From Candidatus Nealsoniibacteriota bacterium (GTDB lineage: Bacteria > Patescibacteriota > Minisyncoccia > Minisyncoccales > MHMH01), in assembly GCA_016186525.1 (NCBI GenBank), contig JACPLM010000036.1:1-19137 (forward strand): a DNA stretch of 19,137 nt, given 5' to 3'. Below the pieces are notes generated by a model. The model had not been told where the DNA came from. It made no database searches and saw only the letters and a list, made by a program, of their open reading frames with translations. Positions 6,013 through 14,037 of this stretch are shown in pieces. A program made the translations under genes and the position numbers. Within the stretch, counting starts at the first letter, position 1. Each line of letters starts with the position of its first letter.

Positions 6013-9000
6013 ATGGCAATTGATTTGTCAAAACTTAATGATGAGCAAAAGAAAGCGGTGACCCACGGAGGGGGGCCGCTTTTGATTATAGCTGGAGCAG
6101 GAACCGGCAAAACCGCGGCCATTACTCAAAGAATAGCTTATTTGATTGAAAACGGTTTGGCCAAGCCCGAGGAAATTTTAGCCGTTACTTTCACAGAAAA
6201 GTCAGCCGAAGAAATGGAAGAAAGGGCGGATAAATTGCTGCCCATGGGCTACATTGACTTATGGGTTTCCACATTTCATTCTTTCTGCGAAAGAATTTTA
6301 AGAGATAATGCTTTGGATATCGGGCTGCCGTCCGATTTTAAAATTTTAGACGGGACTTCGGGGTGGCTTTTGGTTTATAAAAACCTTGGCCGCTTTAACC
6401 TTAAATATTACAAGCCGTTGGGTAATCCTACAAAATTTATTCAGGCGCTGCTTTCTCATTTTTCCCATTGCAAAGACCAGACGGTTTATCCGGAAGATTA
6501 CTTAAAATACGCAGACGATTTGAAAACGAGAGACGACGCTCCGGAAGATTCGGAAACCGAAAGAATACAAGAAGTGGCTAATGCTTATCATGCCTATCAA
6601 AAATTGCTTTTGGAAGAAGGATATTTGGATTTCGGGGATTTGATAAATTACTGCTTAAAACTTTTTAAACAGAGGCCCTTAATTTTAAAAAAATACCGAG
6701 AGAAGTTCAAATATATTTTGGTTGACGAATTTCAGGATACCAACTGGGCTCAGTACGAGTTGATTAAAATTTTATCAGCTCCCCAAAACAATTTAACTGT
6801 TTGCGCCGACGACGATCAATGTTTGCCCGGCAACTCTAAAGTAGAATTTTTTGAAAATAATAAAATTAAAAACAAGAAAATTAAGAATGTTAAAATAGGG
6901 GACAAGGTATTAACGGCGGTAGGGAAAGGCCACATGGGAATCGCAAAAGTCAACAACGTTTTCGTTAAAAACAAGAGGGCAAAAATTTTAACCATTAAAA
7001 CAGAAAATGGCTATTTTGTAAAAGTAACTGATAATCATAAAATGTTTTGTTGCGTTCCAAGAACCGCTAGGGCGGGATACCATTATGTTTATTTAATGTT
7101 TCGTCTGGGTTTAGGATGGAGGATCGGCGTAACCGACGATTTAATACTTAGACTTAGACTCGAACGTTCCGCTGATAAGATATTGGCGATTAGGGCTTTT
7201 AGTAGCGATGAGGAGGCAAGATATTATGAAACCTTGTGGTCGTTAAAATATGGGATACCTACGAGTTGTTTTAAGGCAAGAGAAGGCACTATTATTAGAG
7301 GGAATTTTTTAAATAAAATATATGAAGAAATTGATGTTGGAAATAACATTCAAAGATTGGTCAAAGATTTGAACATAGATTTAAACTCTGCTCACCATTG
7401 TTTAGATGCGGTTACGCGAGGCAGAAGCCGCAGGATAATTATTAATTTACAGATGTGCTATAGGAAATATCGGAGCAAAGCCCATATTAGAAGTAAAAAA
7501 AATCTTCTTTTGAATGGCTGGATTAACCATAGGCTTTATTTGGAAACGTCCGACAAAGAAACGATTAAAAAATTAAAAATAGCAGGTTATAATCTTCAAA
7601 AGACCAAGAGGGGAGGAAGATTAAACATGGAGGGTGCGGATATTAAAAAACTCGAAAAAGAAGCGAGAATAATTGAAAAAATTACGGGCGGTTTTTTGGA
7701 ATATAAATTTAATGTCGCAAGTAAGTATAGTAAGCCGTCGGGCGTTGCGAGGAATCACATGTCTCTAATTATGCCGGCTAAGAACTTGGTTTTAGGGCAC
7801 TACCTTCCGGTAAAGAAAGGAAATGAAATATTTTACGATAAAATAGTATCAATCAAAAGGATTGATAAAACAATAAAAGTATATGATTTAGAAATTGACA
7901 AAACACATAACTTTATAGCGAATGGAGTGGTCGTTCACAATTCTATTTATAGATGGAGGGGGGCTTCTTACAGTAATATTGTTCAATTTGCTAAAGATTT
8001 TCCTGAAGCCGAGCAAATATCATTGGTTAAAAATTACAGGTCTTGCCAGGATATTCTTGATTTGGCTTATAAGTTTATTAAAGCTAACGATCCCGATAGG
8101 TTGGAATGCGTCAATAAGATAAATAAAAAATTAGTCGCGAATAATGAAGGCGCAGGACTAATAGAACATATTCATACTCAAAGTCTGGACGAAGAAGTGA
8201 ATTTGGTCGTAAAGAAAATCACGGAAATTTTAAAAGAAGACAAAGAAATAGGTTTTAGCGACATTGCCATTTTGGTTCGGGCCAATAATGCCGCAGTTCC
8301 TTTTGTTAAGGCCCTAGAGAGGGCGCAGCTGCCTTACCAATTTCTGGCCTCAAGGGGCCTTTATTCAAAACCCGGAGTTTTAGATGTCATTTCTTATTTC
8401 AAGCTTTTGGACAATTACCATGAAAGCACTGCGGTTTTCAGAATTTTGAATTTGCCGTTTTTAATTATTCCCACGCAAGATATAATGCAGTTGACCCAGT
8501 ATGCTTCGCGTAAAACAAAATCGCTTTACGAGGCCATGGAAGAGCTTCCCTTAATCAGCGGCATTTCGCCTGAAGCTCAAGAGAAAATTAATTTTATTTC
8601 CAATCTTATCAAAAAGCATGGAGCCATGGCCTGCCATAAGCAGATTTCAGAAATATTAGTCGCTTTTTTGGAGGATTCCGGCTATTTGAAATATTTGGCG
8701 GAAAAAGACGATAAAGAGCAGCTGGATCTGCTTAATCAATTTTACAAGAAAGTTAAGAATTTTGAAGAAACAGCGATAGATCCCTCTCTCAATAATTTTA
8801 TGCAGGAAATGAAACTGGAAATTGATTCTGGCGAGGAGGGCAAAATTAATTTTGATCCCGAGCAGGGTCCGGACATGATAAAAGTAATGACCATACACGG
8901 ATCTAAAGGGTTAGAGTTCAAATACGTATTTTTGGCTAATATGGTAGATAAGAGGTTTCCGACCATTGAAAGGAAAGATCCCATAGAGCTTCCGGAAGAA

Positions 9001-10071
9001 TTAATAAAGGATATTAAACCCAAGGGCGACGTTCATTTGCAGGAAGAAAGGCGGCTTTGCTATGTGGCCATGACCCGCGCCAAAAAAGGCCTTTATTTCA
9101 CATCTGCTGAAGATTACGGAGGAGCGAGAAGCAAGAAGTTGTCCAGATTTATGATGGAATTAGGGTATCCGCCCAAGGCGGACCAGCCTGGGGCTGGTAA
9201 AGATAAAAATGAGTTGCTTGAATCAAAATACCAAAAACCAGATACCAGAAAACCAGAAAACCAGAAAATTAGTTACCAGTTGCCCAATCACTTTTCTTTT
9301 TCCCAACTGGCAGCTTTTGAAAAATGCCCCTTGCAGTACAAATTCGCTTTCATTTTGCGAGTGCCGGTAAAAGGCAAGGCGGTATTTTCTTTTGGAAAAA
9401 CCATGCATAGCACTCTTTATCAGTTTTTAAAAAACGCTAATGAAGCCAGTAAACAAAAGCAGGATAATCTATTTGGTTTTAAGGATTTGGAAACTAAGTT
9501 CCCAAGTGGAAGCCTAGTTTCCATAACCAACATTTACGAGCAAAATTGGATTGACGAATGGTATGGGGATAAAAAGCAGAAAGAAGAATATTACGAACGC
9601 GGAAAGAAGATAGTGAAAGATTTTTACGCTGATTTTCTAAAAAATCCTCCGAAAATTTTAACGGTCAACAATGCCTTAGCCCTGGAAATGCCGTTCAATT
9701 TAAAAATCTCAGGCAATACCATAAAAGGGCAGATAGACCGCATAGATGAAGTCGTTGGCGGAGTCGTAATTTTGGATTACAAAACCGGCGAAGCCAAAGA
9801 AAAATTAGATTCAAACGATAAAGAGCAGCTGCTTCTCTATCAGATAGCAGCAGAAGAAGTTTTCGGATTAAAACCGAAAGGGCTCGTTTACCATTATATC
9901 CGAGAAAACAAAAAGCAATCATTTTTGGGCTCCGATAAAGAAAAATCAGATCTTAAGGAAAAAATACAAGGAGAGATTGAAGCCATAAAAAACAGCAATT
10001 TTGATCCTACTCCCGGCTGGCAGTGCTCATTCTGCGACTTCAAAGACATTTGCGAATTTGCCGAGAGATGA
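6013..10071 (+). CDS. UvrD-type helicase fused to RecB-family Fe-S nuclease, intein-containing
   Basis: The 1352-residue precursor includes a 374-residue intein (270-643); the spliced enzyme would be 978 residues. Superfamily 1 helicase motifs are: Q motif LNDEQKKAV (8-16), Walker A AGAGTGKT (27-34), AVTFTEKSAEEM, Walker B ILVDEFQDT (235-243), DDDQ/SIYRWRGAS split by the intein, VMTIHGSKGLEF, and motif VI LCYVAMTRA (1015-1023). The C-terminal PD-(D/E)XK nuclease has C1105, FGKTMH, GQIDRID (1239-1245), LDYKTG (1254-1259) and CSFCDFKDIC (C1338, C1341, C1347); the four Cys suit the Fe-S cluster of AddB/Cas4-type nucleases. It resembles AddA/AdnA-like enzymes that resect double-strand breaks. I prefer the ATG at 6013 to the in-frame TTG at 6004; neither has a strong Shine-Dalgarno. 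Confidence 0.93.
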   Translation: MAIDLSKLNDEQKKAVTHGGGPLLIIAGAGTGKTAAITQRIAYLIENGLAKPEEILAVTFTEKSAEEMEERADKLLPMGYIDLWVSTFHSFCERILRDNALDIGLPSDFKILDGTSGWLLVYKNLGRFNLKYYKPLGNPTKFIQALLSHFSHCKDQTVYPEDYLKYADDLKTRDDAPEDSETERIQEVANAYHAYQKLLLEEGYLDFGDLINYCLKLFKQRPLILKKYREKFKYILVDEFQDTNWAQYELIKILSAPQNNLTVCADDDQCLPGNSKVEFFENNKIKNKKIKNVKIGDKVLTAVGKGHMGIAKVNNVFVKNKRAKILTIKTENGYFVKVTDNHKMFCCVPRTARAGYHYVYLMFRLGLGWRIGVTDDLILRLRLERSADKILAIRAFSSDEEARYYETLWSLKYGIPTSCFKAREGTIIRGNFLNKIYEEIDVGNNIQRLVKDLNIDLNSAHHCLDAVTRGRSRRIIINLQMCYRKYRSKAHIRSKKNLLLNGWINHRLYLETSDKETIKKLKIAGYNLQKTKRGGRLNMEGADIKKLEKEARIIEKITGGFLEYKFNVASKYSKPSGVARNHMSLIMPAKNLVLGHYLPVKKGNEIFYDKIVSIKRIDKTIKVYDLEIDKTHNFIANGVVVHNSIYRWRGASYSNIVQFAKDFPEAEQISLVKNYRSCQDILDLAYKFIKANDPDRLECVNKINKKLVANNEGAGLIEHIHTQSLDEEVNLVVKKITEILKEDKEIGFSDIAILVRANNAAVPFVKALERAQLPYQFLASRGLYSKPGVLDVISYFKLLDNYHESTAVFRILNLPFLIIPTQDIMQLTQYASRKTKSLYEAMEELPLISGISPEAQEKINFISNLIKKHGAMACHKQISEILVAFLEDSGYLKYLAEKDDKEQLDLLNQFYKKVKNFEETAIDPSLNNFMQEMKLEIDSGEEGKINFDPEQGPDMIKVMTIHGSKGLEFKYVFLANMVDKRFPTIERKDPIELPEELIKDIKPKGDVHLQEERRLCYVAMTRAKKGLYFTSAEDYGGARSKKLSRFMMELGYPPKADQPGAGKDKNELLESKYQKPDTRKPENQKISYQLPNHFSFSQLAAFEKCPLQYKFAFILRVPVKGKAVFSFGKTMHSTLYQFLKNANEASKQKQDNLFGFKDLETKFPSGSLVSITNIYEQNWIDEWYGDKKQKEEYYERGKKIVKDFYADFLKNPPKILTVNNALALEMPFNLKISGNTIKGQIDRIDEVVGGVVILDYKTGEAKEKLDSNDKEQLLLYQIAAEEVFGLKPKGLVYHYIRENKKQSFLGSDKEKSDLKEKIQGEIEAIKNSNFDPTPGWQCSFCDFKDICEFAER
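6820..7941 (+). mobile_element. Intein in the helicase motif III, with GIY-YIG-like insert
   Basis: The 374-residue element starts at Cys1 (CLPGNSKVEF) after extein ADDDQ and ends VVVHN before Ser+1 of SIYRWRGA. Splicing block A is at 1-32, block B is GYFVKVTDNHKMF (64-76, with the TxxH motif), and block F is VYDLEIDKTHNFIANGVVVHN (354-374). No LAGLIDADG motif is present. Instead, YHYVYLM (87-93), WRIGVT (100-105), R111/R113 and EEARYYETLWSLKYGIPT (131-148) follow the order of GIY-YIG nucleases, with Arg in place of the YIG Tyr and E137 as the likely metal ligand. A second region, LNIDLNSAHHCLDAVTRGRS and on to about 290, may bind DNA. Similar inserts occur, from memory, in inteins of other UvrD-like helicases. 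The insertion at the ATPase core means splicing is needed for activity. Confidence 0.92.
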
Positions 10072-10076
10072 CCGAC

Positions 10077-10100
10077 TTGCCCTGAACCGCGTCGAAGAGT
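10077..10100 (+). repeat. Dispersed CPR-type repeat (diverged copy 2)
   Basis: Read on the minus strand, CTCTTCGACGCGGTTCAGGG, continuing into CAAG, aligns with the copy at 3901-3923: both share CTTCG near one end and TCAGGGCAAG at the other. It lies in the 40-base gap between the helicase and HD genes. Confidence 0.45.
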
Positions 10101-10111
10101 AAAATAAAAAG

Positions 10112-10774
10112 ATGATTACCTTAAATCAAATCAAAAAGAATCCTCAGATTAAGGAGTTTATAAAACAGTCGGCAAAGAGCTTGACTTTTGAGGGCTACAC
10201 CGACCACGGATTGAGCCATCTTGATCTGGTGGCAGACAGGGCGAGAAATATAGCGAGAGAAGTCGGGCTTTCTGCCAGAGAGCAAGAGTTGTCGGCCATA
10301 GCCGCTTTTTGCCACGATATGGGAAACTTTTTAAGCAGAACAAACCACCACTATTTCGGCGCTCTGCTTTTTAATCAAGTTTTCGGAAAGGAATTTGAAG
10401 CAGGTGACATATCTTTGGTTATGCAGGCCATTAGCAATCATGATAAGAAAGAGATGAAATTTGCTAATCCAATTTCGGCCGTTTTAGTCTTGGCCGATAA
10501 ATCCGATGTCAGGCGCTCTAGGGTGGTGGAGAAAAAAATAGACAATATAAAACTTGATATACACGATAGGGTCAATTATGCCACCACTATGTCAAAGCTT
10601 GGAATTAATAGGCAGAAGAAAGTAATTTCCCTGGTTTTAAAAATTGACACCGGTTTCGTGCCGGTCATCGAGTATTTTGAAATTTTTACCGAAAGAATGG
10701 TTTATTGCCGGGAAGCCGCCCAGTCCCTGGGCTATAAGTTCGGCTTGGTTATCAACAACTTCAAACTGCTTTAA
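10112..10774 (+). CDS. HD-domain phosphohydrolase
   Basis: The 220-residue protein carries an HD metal-dependent phosphohydrolase domain: HGLSH (32-36), the defining HD pair in CHDMGNF (H68, D69), a further HH (79-80), NHDKK (H110) and LADKSDVRRSR, which supplies the last metal-binding Asp. Enzymes of this superfamily hydrolyse nucleotides, signalling nucleotides or other phosphoesters; the substrate cannot be told from the sequence. No other recognised domain is fused to it, and the C-terminal 70 residues look like a small alpha/beta region. The tgt start is 5 bases after its stop, so both are probably in one transcript. Confidence 0.85.
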   Translation: MITLNQIKKNPQIKEFIKQSAKSLTFEGYTDHGLSHLDLVADRARNIAREVGLSAREQELSAIAAFCHDMGNFLSRTNHHYFGALLFNQVFGKEFEAGDISLVMQAISNHDKKEMKFANPISAVLVLADKSDVRRSRVVEKKIDNIKLDIHDRVNYATTMSKLGINRQKKVISLVLKIDTGFVPVIEYFEIFTERMVYCREAAQSLGYKFGLVINNFKLL

Positions 10775-10779
10775 TCTGA

Positions 10780-11928
10780 ATGAAATTCGGATTTAAAATA
10801 ATTAAAAAATCGAAAAAGTCTTTTGCCAGAGCCGGCATCTTGGAAACTCCTCACGGCGTAATCCATACGCCGGCTTTTGTTTCCGTGGCTACCCAAGCGA
10901 GCATTAAAAGTTTGGCTCCCGAAGATTTAGAGAATCTTGGAGCCGAAGTTATTTTATCCAACACCTATCATTTATATTTAAGGCCAGGTTCTGCAATAGT
11001 TAAGAAAGCTGGCGGCCTCCATAAATTTATGAATTGGCTTGGTCCTACTGTGACCGATAGCGGCGGTTTTCAGGTATTCAGTTTGGGCTGGGGCCAAGTG
11101 CATAAAATAGGCAAGATAGGTTTTTTCCCGGGCTTTGAAGAAATAGAGCAGTACAAGGGAAAAAGTCCGAAATTGGTTAAAATAACCGAAAACGGAGTGG
11201 AGTTCAGCTCCCATTTGGACGGATCAAAGCACTTTTTTACCCCTGAAAAATCAATTAAAATCCAGGAAGATTTGGGAGCCGACATCATCTTCGCTTTTGA
11301 CGAATGCACTTCTCCTTTGGCTGGCTACGATTATACCAAAAAATCCCTCAGAAGAACGCATGCCTGGGCTTTGCGCTGCTTAAAAGCCAAAAAGAGGAAA
11401 GACCAAGCCCTATTCGGCATAATTCAAGGCGGGGATTACAAGGATTTACGGGAAGATTCGGCCAAGTTCATTTCATCTTTGCCGTTTGAGGGCATCGGCA
11501 TAGGAGGGTCTCTGGGCAAGACCAGAAAAAACATGTTTAAAATTTTAAAATGGCTGCATCCGTTTTTGCCCGGACAAAAGCCGCGCCATCTTTTGGGTAT
11601 AGGAAATCCTGACGATTTGGAAAATTGCGTCAAGCGCGGCATGGATTTGTTTGATTGCGTTTGGCCGACGCGGCTTGCCAGGCGGGGGACTTTGCTTATT
11701 AAAAAAGGCCGTCTGAATATAGGGAATGCCAGATATATTAAGGACTTCCGCGTCATTGAGGCGGGTTGCTTCTGCTACACCTGCCAGAATTTTACCAGAG
11801 CTTATCTTTCCCATCTTTTCCGGGCCAAAGAACTTCTGTACCACCGACTGGCCACCATTCACAATCTTTATTTCACTTTGAATTTGATGAGAAAAATCAG
11901 GGAGAATATTTTAAAGGGCAAGCCTTAG
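10780..11928 (+). CDS. tgt: tRNA-guanine transglycosylase
   Basis: The 382-residue protein is a queuosine-pathway TGT, which swaps guanine at tRNA position 34 for a 7-deazaguanine precursor. Landmarks are HTPAFVSVATQASIK (29-43), SNTYHLYLRPG (60-70), TDSGGFQVFSL (92-102, with active-site D93), FAFDECTSPLAGYDYTKKS, GIIQGG, GIGIGG, the nucleophile D292 in LFDCVWPTR (290-298), and the zinc site CFCYTC (330-335) with a His further on. Length is normal for the bacterial family. It directly follows the HD gene, and a consensus promoter for the next gene begins 6 bases after its TAG stop. No other queuosine genes are in the window, so the base may be salvaged or made elsewhere. Confidence 0.95.
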   Translation: MKFGFKIIKKSKKSFARAGILETPHGVIHTPAFVSVATQASIKSLAPEDLENLGAEVILSNTYHLYLRPGSAIVKKAGGLHKFMNWLGPTVTDSGGFQVFSLGWGQVHKIGKIGFFPGFEEIEQYKGKSPKLVKITENGVEFSSHLDGSKHFFTPEKSIKIQEDLGADIIFAFDECTSPLAGYDYTKKSLRRTHAWALRCLKAKKRKDQALFGIIQGGDYKDLREDSAKFISSLPFEGIGIGGSLGKTRKNMFKILKWLHPFLPGQKPRHLLGIGNPDDLENCVKRGMDLFDCVWPTRLARRGTLLIKKGRLNIGNARYIKDFRVIEAGCFCYTCQNFTRAYLSHLFRAKELLYHRLATIHNLYFTLNLMRKIRENILKGKP

Positions 11929-11933
11929 TTATT

Positions 11934-11962
11934 TTGACAGAGTCATTGATATATGTTATAAT
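11934..11962 (+). promoter_or_regulatory. Consensus sigma-70-type promoter of the radical SAM gene
   Basis: A perfect TTGACA (11934-11939), a 17-base spacer and a perfect TATAAT (11957-11962), with an upstream TGT that adds an extended -10. Predicted start of transcription is about 11969, at the start codon, so the mRNA would be leaderless. Confidence 0.85.
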
Positions 11963-11985
11963 GTCGTGTTGAAAACATATATCAA
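11946..11985 (+). promoter_or_regulatory. Inverted-repeat operator over promoter and start codon
   Basis: TTGATATATGTT (11946-11957) and AACATATATCAA (11974-11985) are perfect reverse complements separated by 16 bases. The left arm covers the spacer and first base of the -10; the right arm lies just inside the gene. Only the right arm would be transcribed, so this is a DNA site, probably for a dimeric repressor, rather than an RNA hairpin. Confidence 0.7.
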
Positions 11986-12985
11986 AAATAAAAAAAGCGG
12001 TGGTTTAAATTCTCCCCAGAAGATTTCTTTTAATATTACTAAAAAGTGCAATTTAAAATGCAGGCATTGCTTTAGCGACGCGGGGGACCCCGATCCAAAT
12101 GAGTTAACAACCAAAGAGCTTTTTAAGCTTATTGACCAGATGAAAGATGCTGGCTCTTTTTCTATAACAATCGGCGGAGGCGAACCGCTATTAAGAAATG
12201 ATTTGTTTGAGGTAATTAAATACGCAAGGGATAACTTCATCTCCGTTTCGCTCGTAACCAACGGTTTATTAATCAATAAAGAGATAGCCCAAAGATTAGA
12301 TGCCTTAAACTTGGATACCATAACAGTAAGCATTGATGGTTTGAAAAAAAATCATGATTATATCAGGGGGGAGGGCAATTTTAGAAAAACGATAAATAAT
12401 ATTAGAATACTGAGAAAATGCTGCAAAACGGCCAAGCTCGCTATAAGGTTTACCGTCAACAGCTTGAATATCGGCGAATGCGAAAAAGTGATAAGACTCG
12501 CAGAAGGGCTGTCGCTGGACCTTATCAGGCTGACTCCGATGCTTTTGCTCGGCAGAACGAAAGACAATAAAGATTTGTTAATCAACCAAGAAGAATACAT
12601 CAGCTTTCTTAAAAATACTCAAAATATTAAATCTAGAATAAAACTGGTTCTTCCCAATCAGGGAGATGGCAAGAAACGGTTTGTCTGCCCGGAAGATTTC
12701 GGGTGCCATTGCGGCAAGGAGGCCTGCTGGATTACGCAAACCGGAGATCTTTATCCCTGCATTTTCTTTGGCAATAATTTTTTAGCGGGAAATATCAGGA
12801 ACGAAAGATTTCTGGATCTCTGGGATAAAGTTAAAAATATGGTAAAATTAAATGGCAATGAAGCATGCAATAGTTGCGTCCAATATGAAAAGTGCCGTGG
12901 CGGCTGCAGGGCCAGGGCTTTATGGGAGTGCGGAGATATTAACGCGGTTGACCCTTTGTGCCCGTTAAGAAAAAACAAAATATAA
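11966..12985 (+). CDS. Radical SAM protein with SPASM-type C-terminus
   Basis: The 339-residue protein has the radical SAM cluster motif CNLKCRHC (C28, C32, C35), the SAM-binding GGGEP (70-74) and TVSIDG. A Cys-rich C-terminus (CPEDFGCHCGKEACW, YPC, then CNSC, EKCRGGC and DPLCPL) fits a SPASM/twitch domain binding auxiliary Fe-S clusters, as in PqqE- or NirJ-like and peptide-modifying enzymes. The substrate is unknown; no short precursor peptide gene is evident next to it. The only in-frame starts before the cluster are GTG 11966 and TTG 11969. Both sit at the predicted transcription start of a perfect promoter, so translation is probably leaderless. A perfect inverted repeat suggests repressor control. 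The NUDIX gene follows by 10 bases. Confidence 0.9.
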   Translation: MLKTYIKNKKSGGLNSPQKISFNITKKCNLKCRHCFSDAGDPDPNELTTKELFKLIDQMKDAGSFSITIGGGEPLLRNDLFEVIKYARDNFISVSLVTNGLLINKEIAQRLDALNLDTITVSIDGLKKNHDYIRGEGNFRKTINNIRILRKCCKTAKLAIRFTVNSLNIGECEKVIRLAEGLSLDLIRLTPMLLLGRTKDNKDLLINQEEYISFLKNTQNIKSRIKLVLPNQGDGKKRFVCPEDFGCHCGKEACWITQTGDLYPCIFFGNNFLAGNIRNERFLDLWDKVKNMVKLNGNEACNSCVQYEKCRGGCRARALWECGDINAVDPLCPLRKNKI

Positions 12986-12995
12986 TTTCATTATT

Positions 12996-13481
12996 ATGAG
13001 ATTACCATATCAAATTTTAATATTTCCTTTTATAAAAGAGGGAAATGACTATTACTACGCCATATTTAAAAGGCAGGATTTAAACATCTGGCAGGGCATT
13101 GCCGGCGGAGGAGAAGGCGATGAAAAACCGGACGAAGCAGCGAAAAGGGAGGGTTATGAAGAAGCGGGCATTGATAAAAATTCCCGTTATATCAGATTGT
13201 CCTCTATAGCCACTATACCTGCCGCGAATATCCGCGGATTGCAATGGGGGGAGAATATCGTTGCAGTTCCTGAATTTGCCTACGGCGTTGAATTGTCTTC
13301 AAAAGAATTGAGAATAAGCGGCGAGCACACCGAGTATTCTTGGCTTAAATGCGAGGACGCTATAAAACAATTGAGATACGACAGCAACAAATCAGCTATT
13401 TGGGAATTGGATCACCGGTTAAGGACGAATACCCTCGATGGCATAGAGGAAAACAATCAATCTATAAAGAAATTCTTATAG
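12996..13481 (+). CDS. NUDIX hydrolase, NudB-like
   Basis: The 161-residue protein has a full Nudix box G37-x5-E43-x7-REGYEEAGI (51-59), with Gly where a hydrophobic residue is usual after RE. The flanking IFKRQDLNIWQGIAGG and the C-terminal SGEHTEYSWLKCEDAIKQLR resemble dihydroneopterin triphosphate / dATP pyrophosphohydrolase (NudB); that similarity is from memory. Nudix enzymes release pyrophosphate or nucleoside monophosphates from nucleoside-diphosphate-linked substrates. It begins 10 bases after the radical SAM gene and is followed by an NDK-like gene. A TATAAT at 12981-12986 lies 9 bases before its ATG and could give an extra internal promoter. No Shine-Dalgarno is visible. Confidence 0.88.
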   Translation: MRLPYQILIFPFIKEGNDYYYAIFKRQDLNIWQGIAGGGEGDEKPDEAAKREGYEEAGIDKNSRYIRLSSIATIPAANIRGLQWGENIVAVPEFAYGVELSSKELRISGEHTEYSWLKCEDAIKQLRYDSNKSAIWELDHRLRTNTLDGIEENNQSIKKFL

Positions 13482-13505
13482 CAGTTATGAAAGGAGGCAG
13501 CAAGA

Positions 13506-13937
13506 GTGGAATGTTCGTTCGGACTTTTAAAACCGGATTGCCTTAAAAGAGGCATAGAAAAAGAAGTATTATCGGAAATTGAAGCTGCCGGGCTGGGAAT
13601 TATAGCCGTCAAGCGCGTAAGATTGACGAAAAAAGAGGTCGATGTCATTTGGGAGCCGTGCGCAAAAGAGGATTTTTACCAAGAGCTTCTGGGATTTTCT
13701 TTGTCTGGCGATTGCCTGGTTTTTATTGTGAAAGGCGATAATTCAATCGGCAGGCTCAATGATCTTGTCGGACATTATCATCCCGAAGTTGCAAAAGAGC
13801 ATACGATACGGCATCGGTTCGGCAAATCGGCCATGGAGAACGTAATACACAGCACGGGCGATGAGCAAACATTTTTGAAGGAGGCATCACTTTTCTTTGC
13901 TCGATCAGAGCTTATAAGTTTATCTAAGGAAAAATAA
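13506..13937 (+). CDS. Nucleoside diphosphate kinase-like protein
   Basis: The 143-residue protein follows the NDK fold: FGLLKPDCLKRG (5-16, with K9), VLSEIEAAGLGIIAVKRVRL (21-40), GDCLVFIVKGDNSI, TIRHRFG (100-106) and ENVIHSTGDE, where H115 matches the phosphohistidine. It lacks the exact NVIHGSDS signature and has an altered middle (WEPCAKEDFYQELLGFSLSG), so it is a diverged member. If active, it moves phosphate from NTPs to NDPs. The GTG start is fixed by AAGGAGG at 13491-13497 with an 8-base spacer, and the gene is 24 bases after the NUDIX stop. A strong terminator begins at its stop codon and ends the radical SAM-NUDIX-NDK unit. Confidence 0.85.
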   Translation: MECSFGLLKPDCLKRGIEKEVLSEIEAAGLGIIAVKRVRLTKKEVDVIWEPCAKEDFYQELLGFSLSGDCLVFIVKGDNSIGRLNDLVGHYHPEVAKEHTIRHRFGKSAMENVIHSTGDEQTFLKEASLFFARSELISLSKEK

Positions 13938-13970
13938 AGGGGCCGCGTGCTTTGTCTCGCAGCCCCTTTT
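13936..13970 (+). terminator. Rho-independent terminator after the NDK-like gene
   Basis: AAAGGGGC (13936-13943) pairs with GCCCCTTT (13962-13969), inner GCG/CGC extend it past a one-base mismatch, and T residues follow. It overlaps the TAA stop. Confidence 0.85.
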
Positions 13971-14037
13971 ACGTTGATTGCCAAACCGTTCCAAAAATGG
14001 CAAAATTAAAGGAAGTTTAGCCCGGAGTTTAAAATTT

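Noticed and set aside
11966..13481. RiPP (peptide natural product) cluster around the radical SAM gene
   Set aside because: No short precursor-like ORF was found nearby; the next genes are NUDIX and NDK-like enzymes. SPASM alone does not show peptide modification.
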